A DNA stretch of 64,000 nt from DATAUD01 sp036501665. Its GTDB lineage: Bacteria; Verrucomicrobiota; Verrucomicrobiia; Limisphaerales; Palsa-1400. The notes under the pieces were generated by a model. The model saw nothing but the letters and a program-made list of their open reading frames with translations. It was not told the DNA's origin and ran no database searches. This document shows positions 9,028-18,200 of this stretch, piece by piece; the stretch's first letter is position 1; each line of letters starts with the position of its first letter. The DNA is taken from contig DASXZW010000068.1 of assembly GCA_036501665.1 (NCBI GenBank), positions 59,256 through 123,255 on the forward strand, read 5' to 3'. The position numbers and the translations under genes were made by a program.

Positions 9028-9627
9028 ATGGACGAACGGTTTGAAAAAATACTCACTACAGTTGAACCATTTCCAGATTCAATTTACGGACCCCGGTACC
9101 GGTGCTCTCTTATACTTAGAGACGGAACAGTCGTGCCCTGTGCTGTTCTCCAATCCAAGGCGAAGTTGGTAGAACTGGCCAAACGTCGTATTCAGGAAGA
9201 AATGACTGGTAAGGGGGTGTTTCGCAATCACCCCGACCCATTTGGGCAGATTGTTTCATCGTTTGCTGTCAAAGCAAATGGAGTAAACGAATACGACGTG
9301 GTTTCAACGACATATTCGACGTATGCTCCTCCCCTTGCGCTTCTAAAGCAGATCCATGGCGAAACTACGATGTCGTGGACGGGATGGGTTTTCGAGATGA
9401 TGGATGGAAAGATGTACTCTTATGGTTCGAGTTTTTCCATGGAGTTCTTTGACCTGCCCAATGGATATTCGTTTGCTGACGTTGTTAAGGTGCATAATCA
9501 TAGCTTTGTATCAAGCGGAGGTCATTTGGCGCCGCTTACACCAGGCGCGATACTTCCAGCAAATTACCGCGAATTAAAGTTGTTGCGCGAGAGAGTGTAT
9601 TTCACTTGCTACATTGACGGCATTTAG
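9028..9627 (+). CDS. Hypothetical protein
   Basis: This 199-residue soluble protein is not one I recognise. It has no signal peptide or membrane segment. It opens DERFEKILTTVEPFPDS, has a well-mixed globular composition, and contains aromatic-rich stretches (TMSWTGWVFEMMDGK, GSSFSMEFFDL). Its codon use is more A/T-ending than that of the flanking peptidase genes, which hints at later acquisition. It stands alone between the S41 homologue and degP. No clear Shine-Dalgarno precedes the ATG. The intact frame and ordinary amino-acid make-up support a real gene. Confidence 0.6.
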   Translation: MDERFEKILTTVEPFPDSIYGPRYRCSLILRDGTVVPCAVLQSKAKLVELAKRRIQEEMTGKGVFRNHPDPFGQIVSSFAVKANGVNEYDVVSTTYSTYAPPLALLKQIHGETTMSWTGWVFEMMDGKMYSYGSSFSMEFFDLPNGYSFADVVKVHNHSFVSSGGHLAPLTPGAILPANYRELKLLRERVYFTCYIDGI

Positions 9628-9802
9628 AAATCTTTCAGCAAGCGAACTTTCAGCAATCGCTTTTAGAGGTGTTCTTCCTTTTTCACTGCAATGACCCGCA
9701 ACGGCACGGACCTTTCAAATTTGTAATGTTCAGGAAAGCTTCGCGTCATGGGCAGGGGGCATTTTGTGTTTGTGGAATGAAACAATTATTTACGACACAA
9801 CA

Positions 9803-11308
9803 ATGAAAACACATTATTTATCTAAGAAACTGACCGCGCTGCTCATGGCTGGCGCGGTAGCGGTCGGAAGCTACGCCGTGGTCCTCACGGTCCATGCCAC
9901 CGACCAGCAAACGAAGGCCAAAAGCATTGGCCTTGTCGTCGATGACCGCCCGCTCGCGCACGATGTTAAATTGAGCACCAGCTTCGCGCCCATCGTGAAA
10001 CAAGTCTCTCCCAGCGTCGTGCGGGTGGAAGTCAATATTGCCGCGAAGGAATCCGACGGTAACGGCAACATCCCCGGAATGCCTGACGATCCGATGTTCC
10101 GCCAATTCTTCGGCGGCGGACGCAGGATGTACACCCCGCCTGAACGCGGAGTCGGCTCCGGTGTTATTGTGACCAAGGATGGCTACATCCTCACGAACAA
10201 CCACGTCGTCGATAACGCGGACAAAGTTCAAGTGACTTTGAACGACGGTCAGAAATATACCGCCAAAGTCGTCGGAAAAGACCCGAAATCAGACCTCGCC
10301 GTGATCAAGATTGATGCCAAAGACCTGCCTGCCGTGGCCTTCGCTGACAGCAGCAAAGCCGAAATCGGCGATGTCGTCCTGGCAATCGGCAATCCCTTCG
10401 ACATTGGAAAAACCGTGACGATGGGCATCATCAGCGCAACGGGCCGCGCGACAATGGGTTTGGACTACGAAGACTTCATTCAGACTGATGCGGCGATCAA
10501 CCCCGGCAATTCCGGCGGTGCGCTCGTGGACGCTGAAGGGCGTTTGATCGGCATTAACACCGCCATTTACAGCCGGGGCGGCGGCAATCAGGGAATCGGC
10601 TTTGCCATTCCGACAGACCTCGCCAAAGGCATCATGGTCAGCCTCATTGAGAATGGAAAAGTGACCCGCGGCTATCTTGGTGTCAGGATAAAAGACCTGA
10701 CCCCATTGTTGGCCAAGGAGTTTGATCTGAAGAACGATCAGGGAGCTTTGGTGGCCGACGTTGTTCCGGGTGGCCCCGCTGACAAGGCCGGACTCAAGGA
10801 CGGCGACGTGATCACCAAAGTGAACGGCACAACTGTTACTGATAGTCGTCATTTGAAACTCGAAGTGGCAGGAATTTTGCCCGGCGAAAAAGTGCCTGTG
10901 GAAATCCTTCGCGATGGCTCTCACAAGACTTTGGAAGTCAAGATGAGGGAGTTGCCCGAGGATGAGCGCATGGCCAAGAACTCCACAGGTGGCGATCATG
11001 CCAAGGACAACGGAACGCTTGAAGGTGTCGGCGTCGGCGATTTGAATTCGCAGGTGCGCCAGCAATTCAACATTCCAGAAAACGTGAAAGGCGCGGTAGT
11101 CACCGAAGTCGCTCCGGACTCGGCTGCGGCCCAGGCAGGCCTAAAAGCGGGCGAAGTGATCCTGGAGATCAACCACCGTTCAGTCGCCAGCGCGGACGAT
11201 GCCGTGAAACTTACGGGCCCGGGAAGCCGCAAGATCACGTTGCTCCGGGTTTGGACGCCTGATGGCAGCGATTATATAGTCGTCGATGAGAGCAATAAGA
11301 TAGGTTAA
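9803..11308 (+). CDS. degP: DegP/HtrA-type periplasmic serine protease
   Basis: This periplasmic protease/chaperone of 501 residues handles misfolded envelope proteins. The ATG at 9803 is preferred over 9764 because a signal peptide starts there (LTALLMAGAVAVGSYAVV). The trypsin-like domain carries the full triad: His in ILTNNHVVDNA, Asp in DPKSDLAVIKID and Ser in NPGNSGGALVD. Two PDZ domains follow (RGYLGVRIKDL and GALVADVVPGGPADKAGL; then GAVVTEVAPDSAAAQAGL). A Gly-rich loop (FRQFFGGGRR) lies where the LA loop sits in DegP. A strong intrinsic terminator follows 19 nt after the stop. Confidence 0.92.
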   Translation: MKTHYLSKKLTALLMAGAVAVGSYAVVLTVHATDQQTKAKSIGLVVDDRPLAHDVKLSTSFAPIVKQVSPSVVRVEVNIAAKESDGNGNIPGMPDDPMFRQFFGGGRRMYTPPERGVGSGVIVTKDGYILTNNHVVDNADKVQVTLNDGQKYTAKVVGKDPKSDLAVIKIDAKDLPAVAFADSSKAEIGDVVLAIGNPFDIGKTVTMGIISATGRATMGLDYEDFIQTDAAINPGNSGGALVDAEGRLIGINTAIYSRGGGNQGIGFAIPTDLAKGIMVSLIENGKVTRGYLGVRIKDLTPLLAKEFDLKNDQGALVADVVPGGPADKAGLKDGDVITKVNGTTVTDSRHLKLEVAGILPGEKVPVEILRDGSHKTLEVKMRELPEDERMAKNSTGGDHAKDNGTLEGVGVGDLNSQVRQQFNIPENVKGAVVTEVAPDSAAAQAGLKAGEVILEINHRSVASADDAVKLTGPGSRKITLLRVWTPDGSDYIVVDESNKIG

Positions 11309-11326
11309 AGTTGAGGTTCGTGCATA

Positions 11327-11368
11327 ACTCTCCCGCGTCTGCGATAAACAGCGCGGGAGAGTTTTTTT
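11327..11368 (+). terminator. Intrinsic terminator of degP
   Basis: An 11-bp perfect stem (11327-11337 paired with 11352-11362, arm ACTCTCCCGCG) with a 14-nt loop is followed by seven T residues (11362-11368). It sits just after the degP stop codon and is a textbook rho-independent terminator. Confidence 0.9.
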
Positions 11369-11441
11369 ATCTTGAAACAGGGGAACCTTCGCCAGAGCAT
11401 TGCCAGAAATCATGTAGCGATAGACCACCTCGGACTTTATT

Positions 11442-11468
11442 CCTCCCATTCCTCCCATTCCTCCCATC
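11442..11468 (+). repeat. Short tandem repeat, 9-nt unit x3
   Basis: The unit CCTCCCATT is repeated three times in tandem (the last copy ends in C). It lies in the 448-nt stretch between degP and the small minus-strand gene, a stretch that otherwise holds only terminators and a hairpin. Confidence 0.8.
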
Positions 11469-11562
11469 GGTCCGACTGTCGAACGCTACGTAAATTATGG
11501 AACTGCTCCAGTCTCCTGAGTCATTGATTTCTTACATAATTAATATTTGCGAGTGCTTCTCT

Positions 11563-11596
11563 CCCTCTCTTCCACGCTGCTGCGTGGAGGAGAGGG
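11563..11596. repeat. GA/TC-rich intergenic hairpin
   Basis: CCCTCTCT (11563-11570) plus TCCACGC (11571-11577) pairs with GCGTGGA (11582-11588) plus GGAGAGGG (11589-11596) across a 4-nt loop, giving about 15 bp. It has no T-tract. It looks like a dispersed intergenic palindrome; whether other copies exist cannot be seen from this window. Confidence 0.6.
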
Positions 11597-11681
11597 CCGG
11601 GAGAGGAGGCTTCTTTTAAATTCCACGGGCAAAATCTCCTGGGAATTATTTCAGATTTTTTTGATTCAGGAGACTCGGCTT

Positions 11682-11712
11682 AAAAGTGAAAACGCCCCGC
11701 TTGCGCGAGGCG
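11682..11712 (-). terminator. Intrinsic terminator of the peroxiredoxin-prmA-small CDS unit
   Basis: On the minus strand an 8-bp stem (11712-11705 with 11700-11693) closed by a GCAA tetraloop, a GNRA type, is followed by TTTTCACTTTT. It lies 45 nt beyond the stop of the 52-residue CDS and is the natural end of the minus-strand transcript. Confidence 0.75.
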
Positions 11713-11756
11713 CTCCAACTTCGTTGGCGGATTTAAACTGTCCCGCAAATTTAAGC

Positions 11757-11915
11757 CTAGGCTTCGCCCGTCCAGTCGCCCAGACGCAGTAACCCCCGAA
11801 TTTTTCGGCGCTCGTAACGGCTTTTCTGGGGTTTGGCGGGCCGACTATCGACCTGACGGAAGGGATGTTTGCTGTTGGTGACTGTTTCCTGAATCAAGTT
11901 CAAGGTCTTCGTCAT
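11757..11915 (-). CDS. Small basic protein, 52 residues
   Basis: This is a short gene with an ATG at 11915 and a TAG at 11757. The AAGGA Shine-Dalgarno lies about 8 nt upstream, and an intrinsic terminator follows the stop. The product starts MTKTLNLIQETV and its second half is strongly basic (PAKPQKSRYERRKIRG, then LLRLGDWTGEA). There is no signal peptide or membrane segment. The charge suggests RNA, ribosome or DNA contact, which is inference. It lies downstream of prmA on the same strand with a 103-nt gap, so it probably shares that transcript. I do not recognise a family. Confidence 0.6.
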   Translation of the reverse strand: MTKTLNLIQETVTNSKHPFRQVDSRPAKPQKSRYERRKIRGLLRLGDWTGEA

Positions 11916-12018
11916 ACTTCAGTTCCTTCACTATTACTCCCACGACGTGAGTCGCGGGTTTCGGCAACTGTGGCGGCATCAAAACGGCGGCGGTCTCACT
12001 GCGCAAACGCCGCTTCGC

Positions 12019-12909
12019 TCACAAATCGCCATGGGCAAATTGCCCCGATTTCCAAAACTTATGTAACCTAGTCCGTTCGGTTGTCAAGCCAATTCGGTGC
12101 AACTTTTTTGTTACGTCAGGAAATTCCCGATCCAGGATTCCGGCGAGCACGAGACGTCCGTGGGGTTTTACCAGGTCGCAGATTTTTTCCGCATTCGCCA
12201 AAAGCAGATCAGCAGTCAAATTCGCGCAGACCAAATCGTATTTTCGCCGCGCTTTCGCAGGCCACTTCAGAAGGTCGCCCCGCCGCAATTGCACGAGGCG
12301 CTCAACATCGTTTTGCTTGACGTTACTGCGCGCGGCCCGGACCGCTTCCGGGTCGCAATCGAACGCCAGCACCGGCTCGAAACCAAGCTTCGCCGCCGCG
12401 ATGGCGAGGATCGCCGATCCGGTTCCAATATCCAGAAAAGACTGCTTCGCGTCCGAGCGGTGAAATTTTGCGATTTGTTCCAGGCAAAACAGCGTTGTCG
12501 GATGATGCCCCGTCCCGAAGCTCAGTCCCGGATCCAAAATGACAACGCTCTGCCCGGCCAATGGCCGACGCCGACTCCAGCCCGGTTTAATGAGAAGTTT
12601 GCTGCCGATTTCAATCGGCTTAAAATGATGCTTCCACGAGTCGGCCCAATTTCGTCGCGGAAGAGGCTTGATGGTGATCCGCGTCTTGCCCGGATCAATG
12701 TCGAACTCCCGCAACCGCGCAAGGCCCTCACGCAACGCGCCCCGAAGCCGGGTTTGCGGCAGCGGGAGACGTTTCGGGTAAACCGTGACGAGTGTGGCGC
12801 GAGTATCCTCGTCACGAAAGACCGAAGGGAGTTGGGAAAAAGTCCGTTCCAGCAAACCGGCCACGGCTTCCTCGCCTTCCCCATTCGTCGAAATGGAGAC
12901 CTGCCACAT
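12019..12909 (-). CDS. prmA: Ribosomal protein L11 methyltransferase
   Basis: This SAM-dependent enzyme of 296 residues, about the size of E. coli PrmA (293), methylates ribosomal protein L11. The signature DPGLSFGTGHHPTT (about 126-139) precedes the SAM-binding motif DIGTGSAILAIAAAKLG. The catalytic-loop motif is CANLTADLL, where PrmA usually has a closely similar N-(I/L)-hydrophobic stretch. An N-terminal substrate-recruiting domain (about residues 1-90) is present and diverged. It follows the peroxiredoxin gene after 16 nt and is followed by the small basic CDS, so the three are likely co-transcribed. Confidence 0.88.
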   Translation of the reverse strand: MWQVSISTNGEGEEAVAGLLERTFSQLPSVFRDEDTRATLVTVYPKRLPLPQTRLRGALREGLARLREFDIDPGKTRITIKPLPRRNWADSWKHHFKPIEIGSKLLIKPGWSRRRPLAGQSVVILDPGLSFGTGHHPTTLFCLEQIAKFHRSDAKQSFLDIGTGSAILAIAAAKLGFEPVLAFDCDPEAVRAARSNVKQNDVERLVQLRRGDLLKWPAKARRKYDLVCANLTADLLLANAEKICDLVKPHGRLVLAGILDREFPDVTKKLHRIGLTTERTRLHKFWKSGQFAHGDL

Positions 12910-12925
12910 GGGTGGCGATCGGCGG

Positions 12926-13405
12926 TTACTTCAATCCGCCGAGAACGGTCTGGATCGCGCTGAAGTCTGGCAGGTCCTTCGGCGTCGGCGTCTGCTCGGA
13001 ATACTTGACAACGCCGTCCTTGTCGATGACGAAAGCCGCGCGGGCCGCCGTATCCCCAACGCCTGCCAGGTTCGGGAACACCACGTCGTAAGCCTTGATG
13101 GTGTTCTTGTTCAAGTCGCTGACCAGGGGAAAACTGATTTTTTCCTGTTTCGCCCAGGCTTCCTGCGCGAACGGGGTGTCGATGCTGATGCCGATGACGG
13201 CAGCATTCAGTTTGTCGTATTGGCTCATACCAGCGCTGACATCGCAAAGTTCCTTCGTGCAAACGCTGGTGAAAGCGGCGGGAAAAAAGAGCAGCACAGT
13301 GTTTTTCTTGCCAAAATTCTCGCTCAACTTGACATCCACCAACCCGGTGGCGTTTTTGGATTTGAGAGTGAAGTCTGGGGCCTTGGAACCAACTTTAATC
13401 GCCAT
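12926..13405 (-). CDS. Peroxiredoxin (AhpC/TSA family)
   Basis: This thiol peroxidase of 159 residues reduces hydroperoxides. The thioredoxin-fold core starts KVGSKAPDFTL. The active-site region FFPAAFTSVCTKELC contains the peroxidatic Cys in the P-x(3)-T-x(2)-C pattern and a second Cys five residues later. The arrangement PAAFTxVCTxELC resembles the AhpE/1-Cys-like group more than classical Bcp. Later strands (VIGISIDTPFAQEAWAKQ, FPLVSDL, AAFVIDKDGVV) are complete. It heads the minus-strand set with prmA. Cytoplasmic, no signal peptide. Confidence 0.88.
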   Translation of the reverse strand: MAIKVGSKAPDFTLKSKNATGLVDVKLSENFGKKNTVLLFFPAAFTSVCTKELCDVSAGMSQYDKLNAAVIGISIDTPFAQEAWAKQEKISFPLVSDLNKNTIKAYDVVFPNLAGVGDTAARAAFVIDKDGVVKYSEQTPTPKDLPDFSAIQTVLGGLK

Positions 13406-13653
13406 AAATTTTGTATAATTTGAAGTTTGAGATTTCCCGCTACTGAATCGCCGACGTTATAGAGAGTGGCAACACCCCCCGGCAAGCGTTTTCTATTCAA
13501 CCGCGCTAGCCTTCATGCGAAAACAAAGCCTTCTACTCCCCTTAAACCGTCCAAAAGCGGGACACCTTTCGCTCTTTTGCAAAAGTGAAGGTGGCATGAA
13601 CCTTGCATTACACAATATTGCGTGTCTCACCAATCCGCGTGTGCGGTTTGGGC

Positions 13654-13695
13654 GGGGTCCGAATGAGCTCAACATTCGGGCCCCGTACGTTTTTT
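13654..13695 (+). terminator. Plus-strand terminator-like hairpin without an assigned gene
   Basis: A 12-bp stem (13654-13665 with 13673-13684, one G-U pair) with a 7-nt loop is followed, after GTACG, by six T residues. No convincing plus-strand gene lies upstream within the 13406-13822 gap. The hairpin may therefore end a small RNA that starts somewhere after about 13450. The 5-nt gap between stem and T-tract weakens the call. Confidence 0.5.
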
Positions 13696-13748
13696 AGGGC
13701 CTACGCCTGAAATTGACGGGCGGCTGCTGTCAATCGAATCTGCTCTGG

Positions 13749-13802
13749 AAAAAAGAACGCGAGGACCGCCTTCAACGATCTCCAACGGGGCGGCCTTCGC
13801 GT
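13749..13802 (-). terminator. Intrinsic terminator of the SWIB gene
   Basis: On the minus strand a 14-bp stem (13802-13789 with 13770-13757, two G-U pairs) with an 18-nt loop is followed by TCTTTTTT (13756-13749). It lies 20 nt past the SWIB stop codon. Confidence 0.75.
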
Positions 13803-13822
13803 GTGCGACGAAACGGACGAAC

Positions 13823-14101
13823 TTACTTCTTCAAATGTCCGGAGACCAGTTTGGTCATCTCGAACATGCTGACCTGCTTCTTGCCATTGAAAACCGCTTG
13901 AAGGCTTTCATCAGCATTGATCAGGGTCTTTTGCTTCTTATCCTGCAAACCGTGTTTGCGGATATACACCCAAAGTTTCTTTGTCAGCTCCGTCCGCGGA
14001 AGCGGCGAGGCGCCGACTACTTTGGACAGTTTTTCGTCTGGTTGAACCGGCTTCATAAAAGCCGCGCTGGGTTTCCTCTTAGTTTTGGTGCTCGTAGCCA
14101 T
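13823..14101 (-). CDS. SWIB/MDM2-domain protein
   Basis: This is a 92-residue protein made of a basic N-terminal tail (MATSTKTKRKPSAAFMKP) and one SWIB domain. The domain runs through LPRTELTKKLWVYIRKHGLQ, then INADESLQAVF and VSMFEMTKLVSGHLKK. The ATG at 14101 is preferred over an upstream start at 14122, which adds only seven residues. SWIB domains are mainly known from eukaryotic chromatin remodellers, and bacterial versions occur in Chlamydiae, Verrucomicrobia and others. The basic tail suggests nucleic-acid association. It lies downstream of the degenerate kinase and ends at its own terminator. Confidence 0.85.
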   Translation of the reverse strand: MATSTKTKRKPSAAFMKPVQPDEKLSKVVGASPLPRTELTKKLWVYIRKHGLQDKKQKTLINADESLQAVFNGKKQVSMFEMTKLVSGHLKK

Positions 14102-14192
14102 GCCTTTGTTCTGAACCCACACCCGCTGGAATGCAATAATAAAGTTACAGTAAAATAAACTTTCTTTACAGGCAAAGAAGCGCCTTTTCCAG

Positions 14193-15047
14193 CTATTGAA
14201 CGTAAAGAACAGTTTCCAGATCGCGAACGACGACGCTCATGTAAGGATAACGCGCGGCCATGTCGCGCTGAAGGCACTTGAGAATGATTTTCTCCAAACC
14301 GTGCGGAATGTTAGGATTCAAATCGCGCGGGACAATCAATTCATCGTTGACCTGCTTGCGCAAAATCTCATCCGGCGTCTCTCCTGGAAACGGCTTTGCG
14401 CCTGTCAATACTTCGTACGCCGTCACGCCAAACGCAAAAATATCCGCGCGCTGGTCCAGCGCCTGGTGCAGCAGATGTTCCGGCGCCATGTAGGCGGGCG
14501 TGCCGGGGTTGCCGGACATTTTTTTCGGCTCCTCCGGCTTTGGCTGCGCAAGGTCAAAATCGACCAGCCGGACTTTCGCGCCCGGAGTGACAATTATATT
14601 TTCAGGTTTGAAGTCAAGATGAATGAACCCGCTCTCATGCACCTGTTCCAGCCCCATCGCCGCATCCAGCACGATCTGCGCGACGTTTTCGGCAAGGACA
14701 TCGTCGCCCTTCCCCATGAGCAGCTTGAGGTTGGAGCCGGAGACAAATTCCATCAGGAGGTACGGGGCGCCTTCGATCTTTCCGTGTTCAATATAATTGA
14801 CAACATATTCGTTGTGATGAATCTTGGAAAGCACCTCGCACCCGTGAAAAAACCGTTTGCGCTCGGTGAAATTAAAGAGCGACGTATTCATCATCCGCCG
14901 CAGCGCATAAATCTGGCCGCTGCTGTCCGTCGCGCTCCAAACTTCGGCGACTCCGCCGCGGTTGATCAATTCCTGGAGATAAAAACGCCCGAACCGTCCG
15001 GATTGCCCGGCGGACCCATCGTTTTGGTCAGCTTTGCCAGTTTGCAT
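14193..15047 (-). CDS. Protein kinase-like protein with degenerate motifs
   Basis: This is a Hanks-type kinase domain filling 284 residues with no membrane anchor. C-lobe landmarks are present: HLDFKPEN (143-150; HRD has become HLD but Asp145, Lys147 and Asn150 remain), GTPAYMAPE and the DQRADIFAFGVTAYEVLTG helix. Three motifs are changed: the Gly loop reads NRGGVAEVW, the VAIK lysine is Arg50 (YALRRM), and DFG is DFD (163-165). It may be a pseudokinase or an unusual active form. It follows the WD40 kinase on the same strand after 180 nt, so a regulatory link is possible but unproven. Confidence 0.8.
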   Translation of the reverse strand: MQTGKADQNDGSAGQSGRFGRFYLQELINRGGVAEVWSATDSSGQIYALRRMMNTSLFNFTERKRFFHGCEVLSKIHHNEYVVNYIEHGKIEGAPYLLMEFVSGSNLKLLMGKGDDVLAENVAQIVLDAAMGLEQVHESGFIHLDFKPENIIVTPGAKVRLVDFDLAQPKPEEPKKMSGNPGTPAYMAPEHLLHQALDQRADIFAFGVTAYEVLTGAKPFPGETPDEILRKQVNDELIVPRDLNPNIPHGLEKIILKCLQRDMAARYPYMSVVVRDLETVLYVQ

Positions 15048-15227
15048 CGTGTCCGCGGCATTATGCCACGGGCGGAAGCAATCTCATGTTAAAATTGTCG
15101 CATGGCAAGATTTTGTCGCGCGGTGAAAGAAGCTGATGGGGGCTGATACTTCGTTCCGTCACGATACAGACTAAAGAAGGATTGAGAGTCGGGCGCTGGC
15201 ACACGGCGGCCCAAGCGGCGGGATGGT

Positions 15228-18200
15228 TCATGGGGATAGCCCCAATTGAGCGAGGGTTTCGTTGATTACTGGCAGGTTCCAGATGGCGACACTGCCGTCG
15301 TCGCGTGCGATGGCGAGGCGGTGACTGTCGGGACTCCATGCGAGCCAATAGACGGTGCCGTATTCTTCGGGCAACGGATAGATCATGCGGCCCGTGACGT
15401 GATCCAGGAGATCAACTCCGAGATGGGTGGCGGAGCTGACGGCAAGACAAGAGCCGTCCGGGCTCAAGGAAAGGAGCTGACCAGACGATCCTAGTCTGTG
15501 GCCTGGGAGGGGGAAGGTCGTAATGGTTTTGCCAGTGACGGGATCCGCGGTGAGAATTTGGGTCCAGTCCTGGGCAAGCAATCTGCGACTGTCGGGTGTG
15601 AAAGCGATAGATTGCACAGATATATCGAACTTGCTGTTGAGGGGATCGGGCGCCTCTGACTGATCGAAGTTCCAAACGTAAAGATTGCCGTCGTCAAACC
15701 CCTTGGCAAAGGCGAGGGAGTGACTGTTTGGCGCAAAAACAAGTGACACTCCCTCGGAAGCAAGCGATTTGAACAAACGAAATCGCGGAGCGTCAGCATC
15801 AGTGTTTTCTTCATCCCTTTTGTAAACGCAAATCCCATTGGTGGACCCGCCATAGTTACAGGTGGCCAAATAAAGACCGTCCGGGCTGAACTGCGTGGAC
15901 GTTGTTTCTCCTGGGGTGTTGGTGCCTAGTTCGAGAAGATGCTGTCCGGTTTGAGCGTTCCAGATCTCGACGAGACAAGTGCTATAATCTCCCGTCACGA
16001 GCCATTTCCCGTTGGGGCTGAAATCGACGCATTGGCCCGGTCCTGGGAGGTTGGTGGCTTCCCAAAGAGTTTGGCCTCTGGCAGCGTCGGACACCCGTAG
16101 AATTCGGTTCTTGTCCACCGAGGCCAAGCGCGCGCCATCCGGACTAAAAGCCACGCCTGTGACGGCAGCGCCATGTGCGGGGAAGGCAACCTTCTCTGGG
16201 GTTCGAAGTCTATAAACGGAGGCGTGGGTCACACCCACGGCCATCAGCGAATCGCAGAAGGCGTATGTCCACTGCACTGTGGCAACCTCGGGTTCCTGAA
16301 ACAATGCCACATCTTCGTGAGTCGTCAGGCTCCAGAGCTGGATGCGTGCCTGCTGAATAAGTGACAAGGCGAGGTAATCGCCCACGAACTCGCCACTACG
16401 CGTGAAGTATCCTTTGAATTGTCCAACTTGCTCCATGTTTGGGAGATGGTAAAGCGCCCCGCCTACTTCGGACATCCAGTCAAAACTGGAGCCGTCTGGG
16501 CTCAAACAAATATGTCCCAACTTTGGCAATGAAATTTGATGAAGCGGCTTGTCGCTGCTCCAGTCGTAGAAAGCAAGCATCGCCGAAGAATTGGGTTTGT
16601 CTCGATCAACGGTTTCCACAGCGACCAGCCGTGCATCGGGGGTAGCCGTCAAATAACCTTGACCATGCCTGGGCCAGCCCACCGTCAAGTCGTGTCCTTC
16701 CACAAAGCTTTGGCGGCTTAGATTAAACAGGCTAAGTGTGATCGAATTTCCAGATTGAGCATAATTGTGAGCATAAATCAGTGTGAACATGTCTTCGTCG
16801 GAGCTCAACATAAGGCGAGGGGAGCCAGGCAGTGGAAAATCGGTTCTTTCCTCCCAATGCGCCGTGGCATTAAGACTCCACGCGCGGGCACGCCATGCGT
16901 TGCTCTCTCCGCCGAAGTTGAAAAGTTCATTCCCTCGAGAATTAAAGCCCCAGACACCGTTTGCCAGCCCCTGCGGACGCGCTATTTCCTTGTCGGACGA
17001 GACCTCACGCAGAGACTGCGTGCCATCGTTCAGACAAAAAAGGGCCAACTTACCGGACGGATCCAAAATGGCTGCACTAAGAGTAGTGGGGAAGTTAGTG
17101 AAGATGGCGGGAGTCAAACCAACGAAATCGCCCAGGCATGCGACGGTTTCGCGCCGGAGGTCATCCAAATTCTTTTCTGGAACGTCAAGGGCTTTCGCTT
17201 CTTCGATCAGTGGAAAAACTTCCTGACGATAACCCGGATGCCGAGCCAAGCGTATGGCGCGAGCTTGGCCAAGCAATGACGCGTAAAGAGATTGTTGGGC
17301 TGCGGCTTTGGCTTTGGACTCTTCGACACGCAAGGCGCTCTGCTGATGCTCGGATGCGATAGCTCTGCCTTCGGCGACAACGGCTTGGGCGTACGCATGA
17401 CGTTCGCGACTGAACATCAAGATGGATGCGCCCAACCCGATGATAAGAGCGGTCAGCACGGCGGCGCCGGCGGTAAAGGCCGTTTTGTTGCGACGCCAGG
17501 CTTTTTGAAAACGGTAGGCAACGCTGGGTGGCCGGGCAATGACAGGTTCATTTTCCAGGTGGCGCTTGAGGTCCATCGCCAAGCCGTTGGCTGTTTCGTA
17601 GCGATGGGTGCGGTCCTTCTCTATGCACTTCATCACGATCCAATCCAAATCGCCGCGAACTGAATGAACCAGTTTCGGCGCGTCGGACTGACGGCGTGCC
17701 GCCGTGCTGGTCAATTCGCCCTGCGCCATCGTGCTCAACCGCGTCGAGGGCCGTTGCGGTTCCTGTTCGCGGATGATCCGGCGCATTTCATCAATGCCCG
17801 CGCCAATAAGGTCCTTCTGCTCGAACGGCGTCCTGCCTGTCAACAATTCATACAAAAGCACGCCGAGGCTGTAAATGTCGCTGCGAGTATCGACATCCAA
17901 CCCGCTCATCTCCGCTTGTTCGGGGCTCATGTAAGCGGGTGTTCCGATGAATTGCTGGAATTGGGTATAGACGGTTTTGTCGGTCAATTCACCTTGTGTG
18001 GCTTTGGCGATTCCAAAGTCGATGACTTTGGGCACCGGCACTCCGTCGTGCAACGTCACGAGGATGTTCGACGGTTTGATATCGCGATGAATAATGCCCT
18101 TTTGATGCGCGTGCTGCACCGCATGGCAAATCTTGACGAACAGGTCGAGGCGTTCCTCCGTCGGCAATTTGTTTTGGTCGCAATATTCCGTGATCTTGAT

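Noticed and set aside
11547..11792. Plus-strand 81-codon frame after degP
   Set aside because: It spans a dispersed hairpin and runs antisense to a minus-strand terminator and into the small CDS. The composition is not protein-like and there is no Shine-Dalgarno.
13515..13697. Plus-strand 60-codon frame before the hairpin
   Set aside because: The stop lies in the T-tract, and the frame crosses the whole hairpin. A small RNA is the better explanation.
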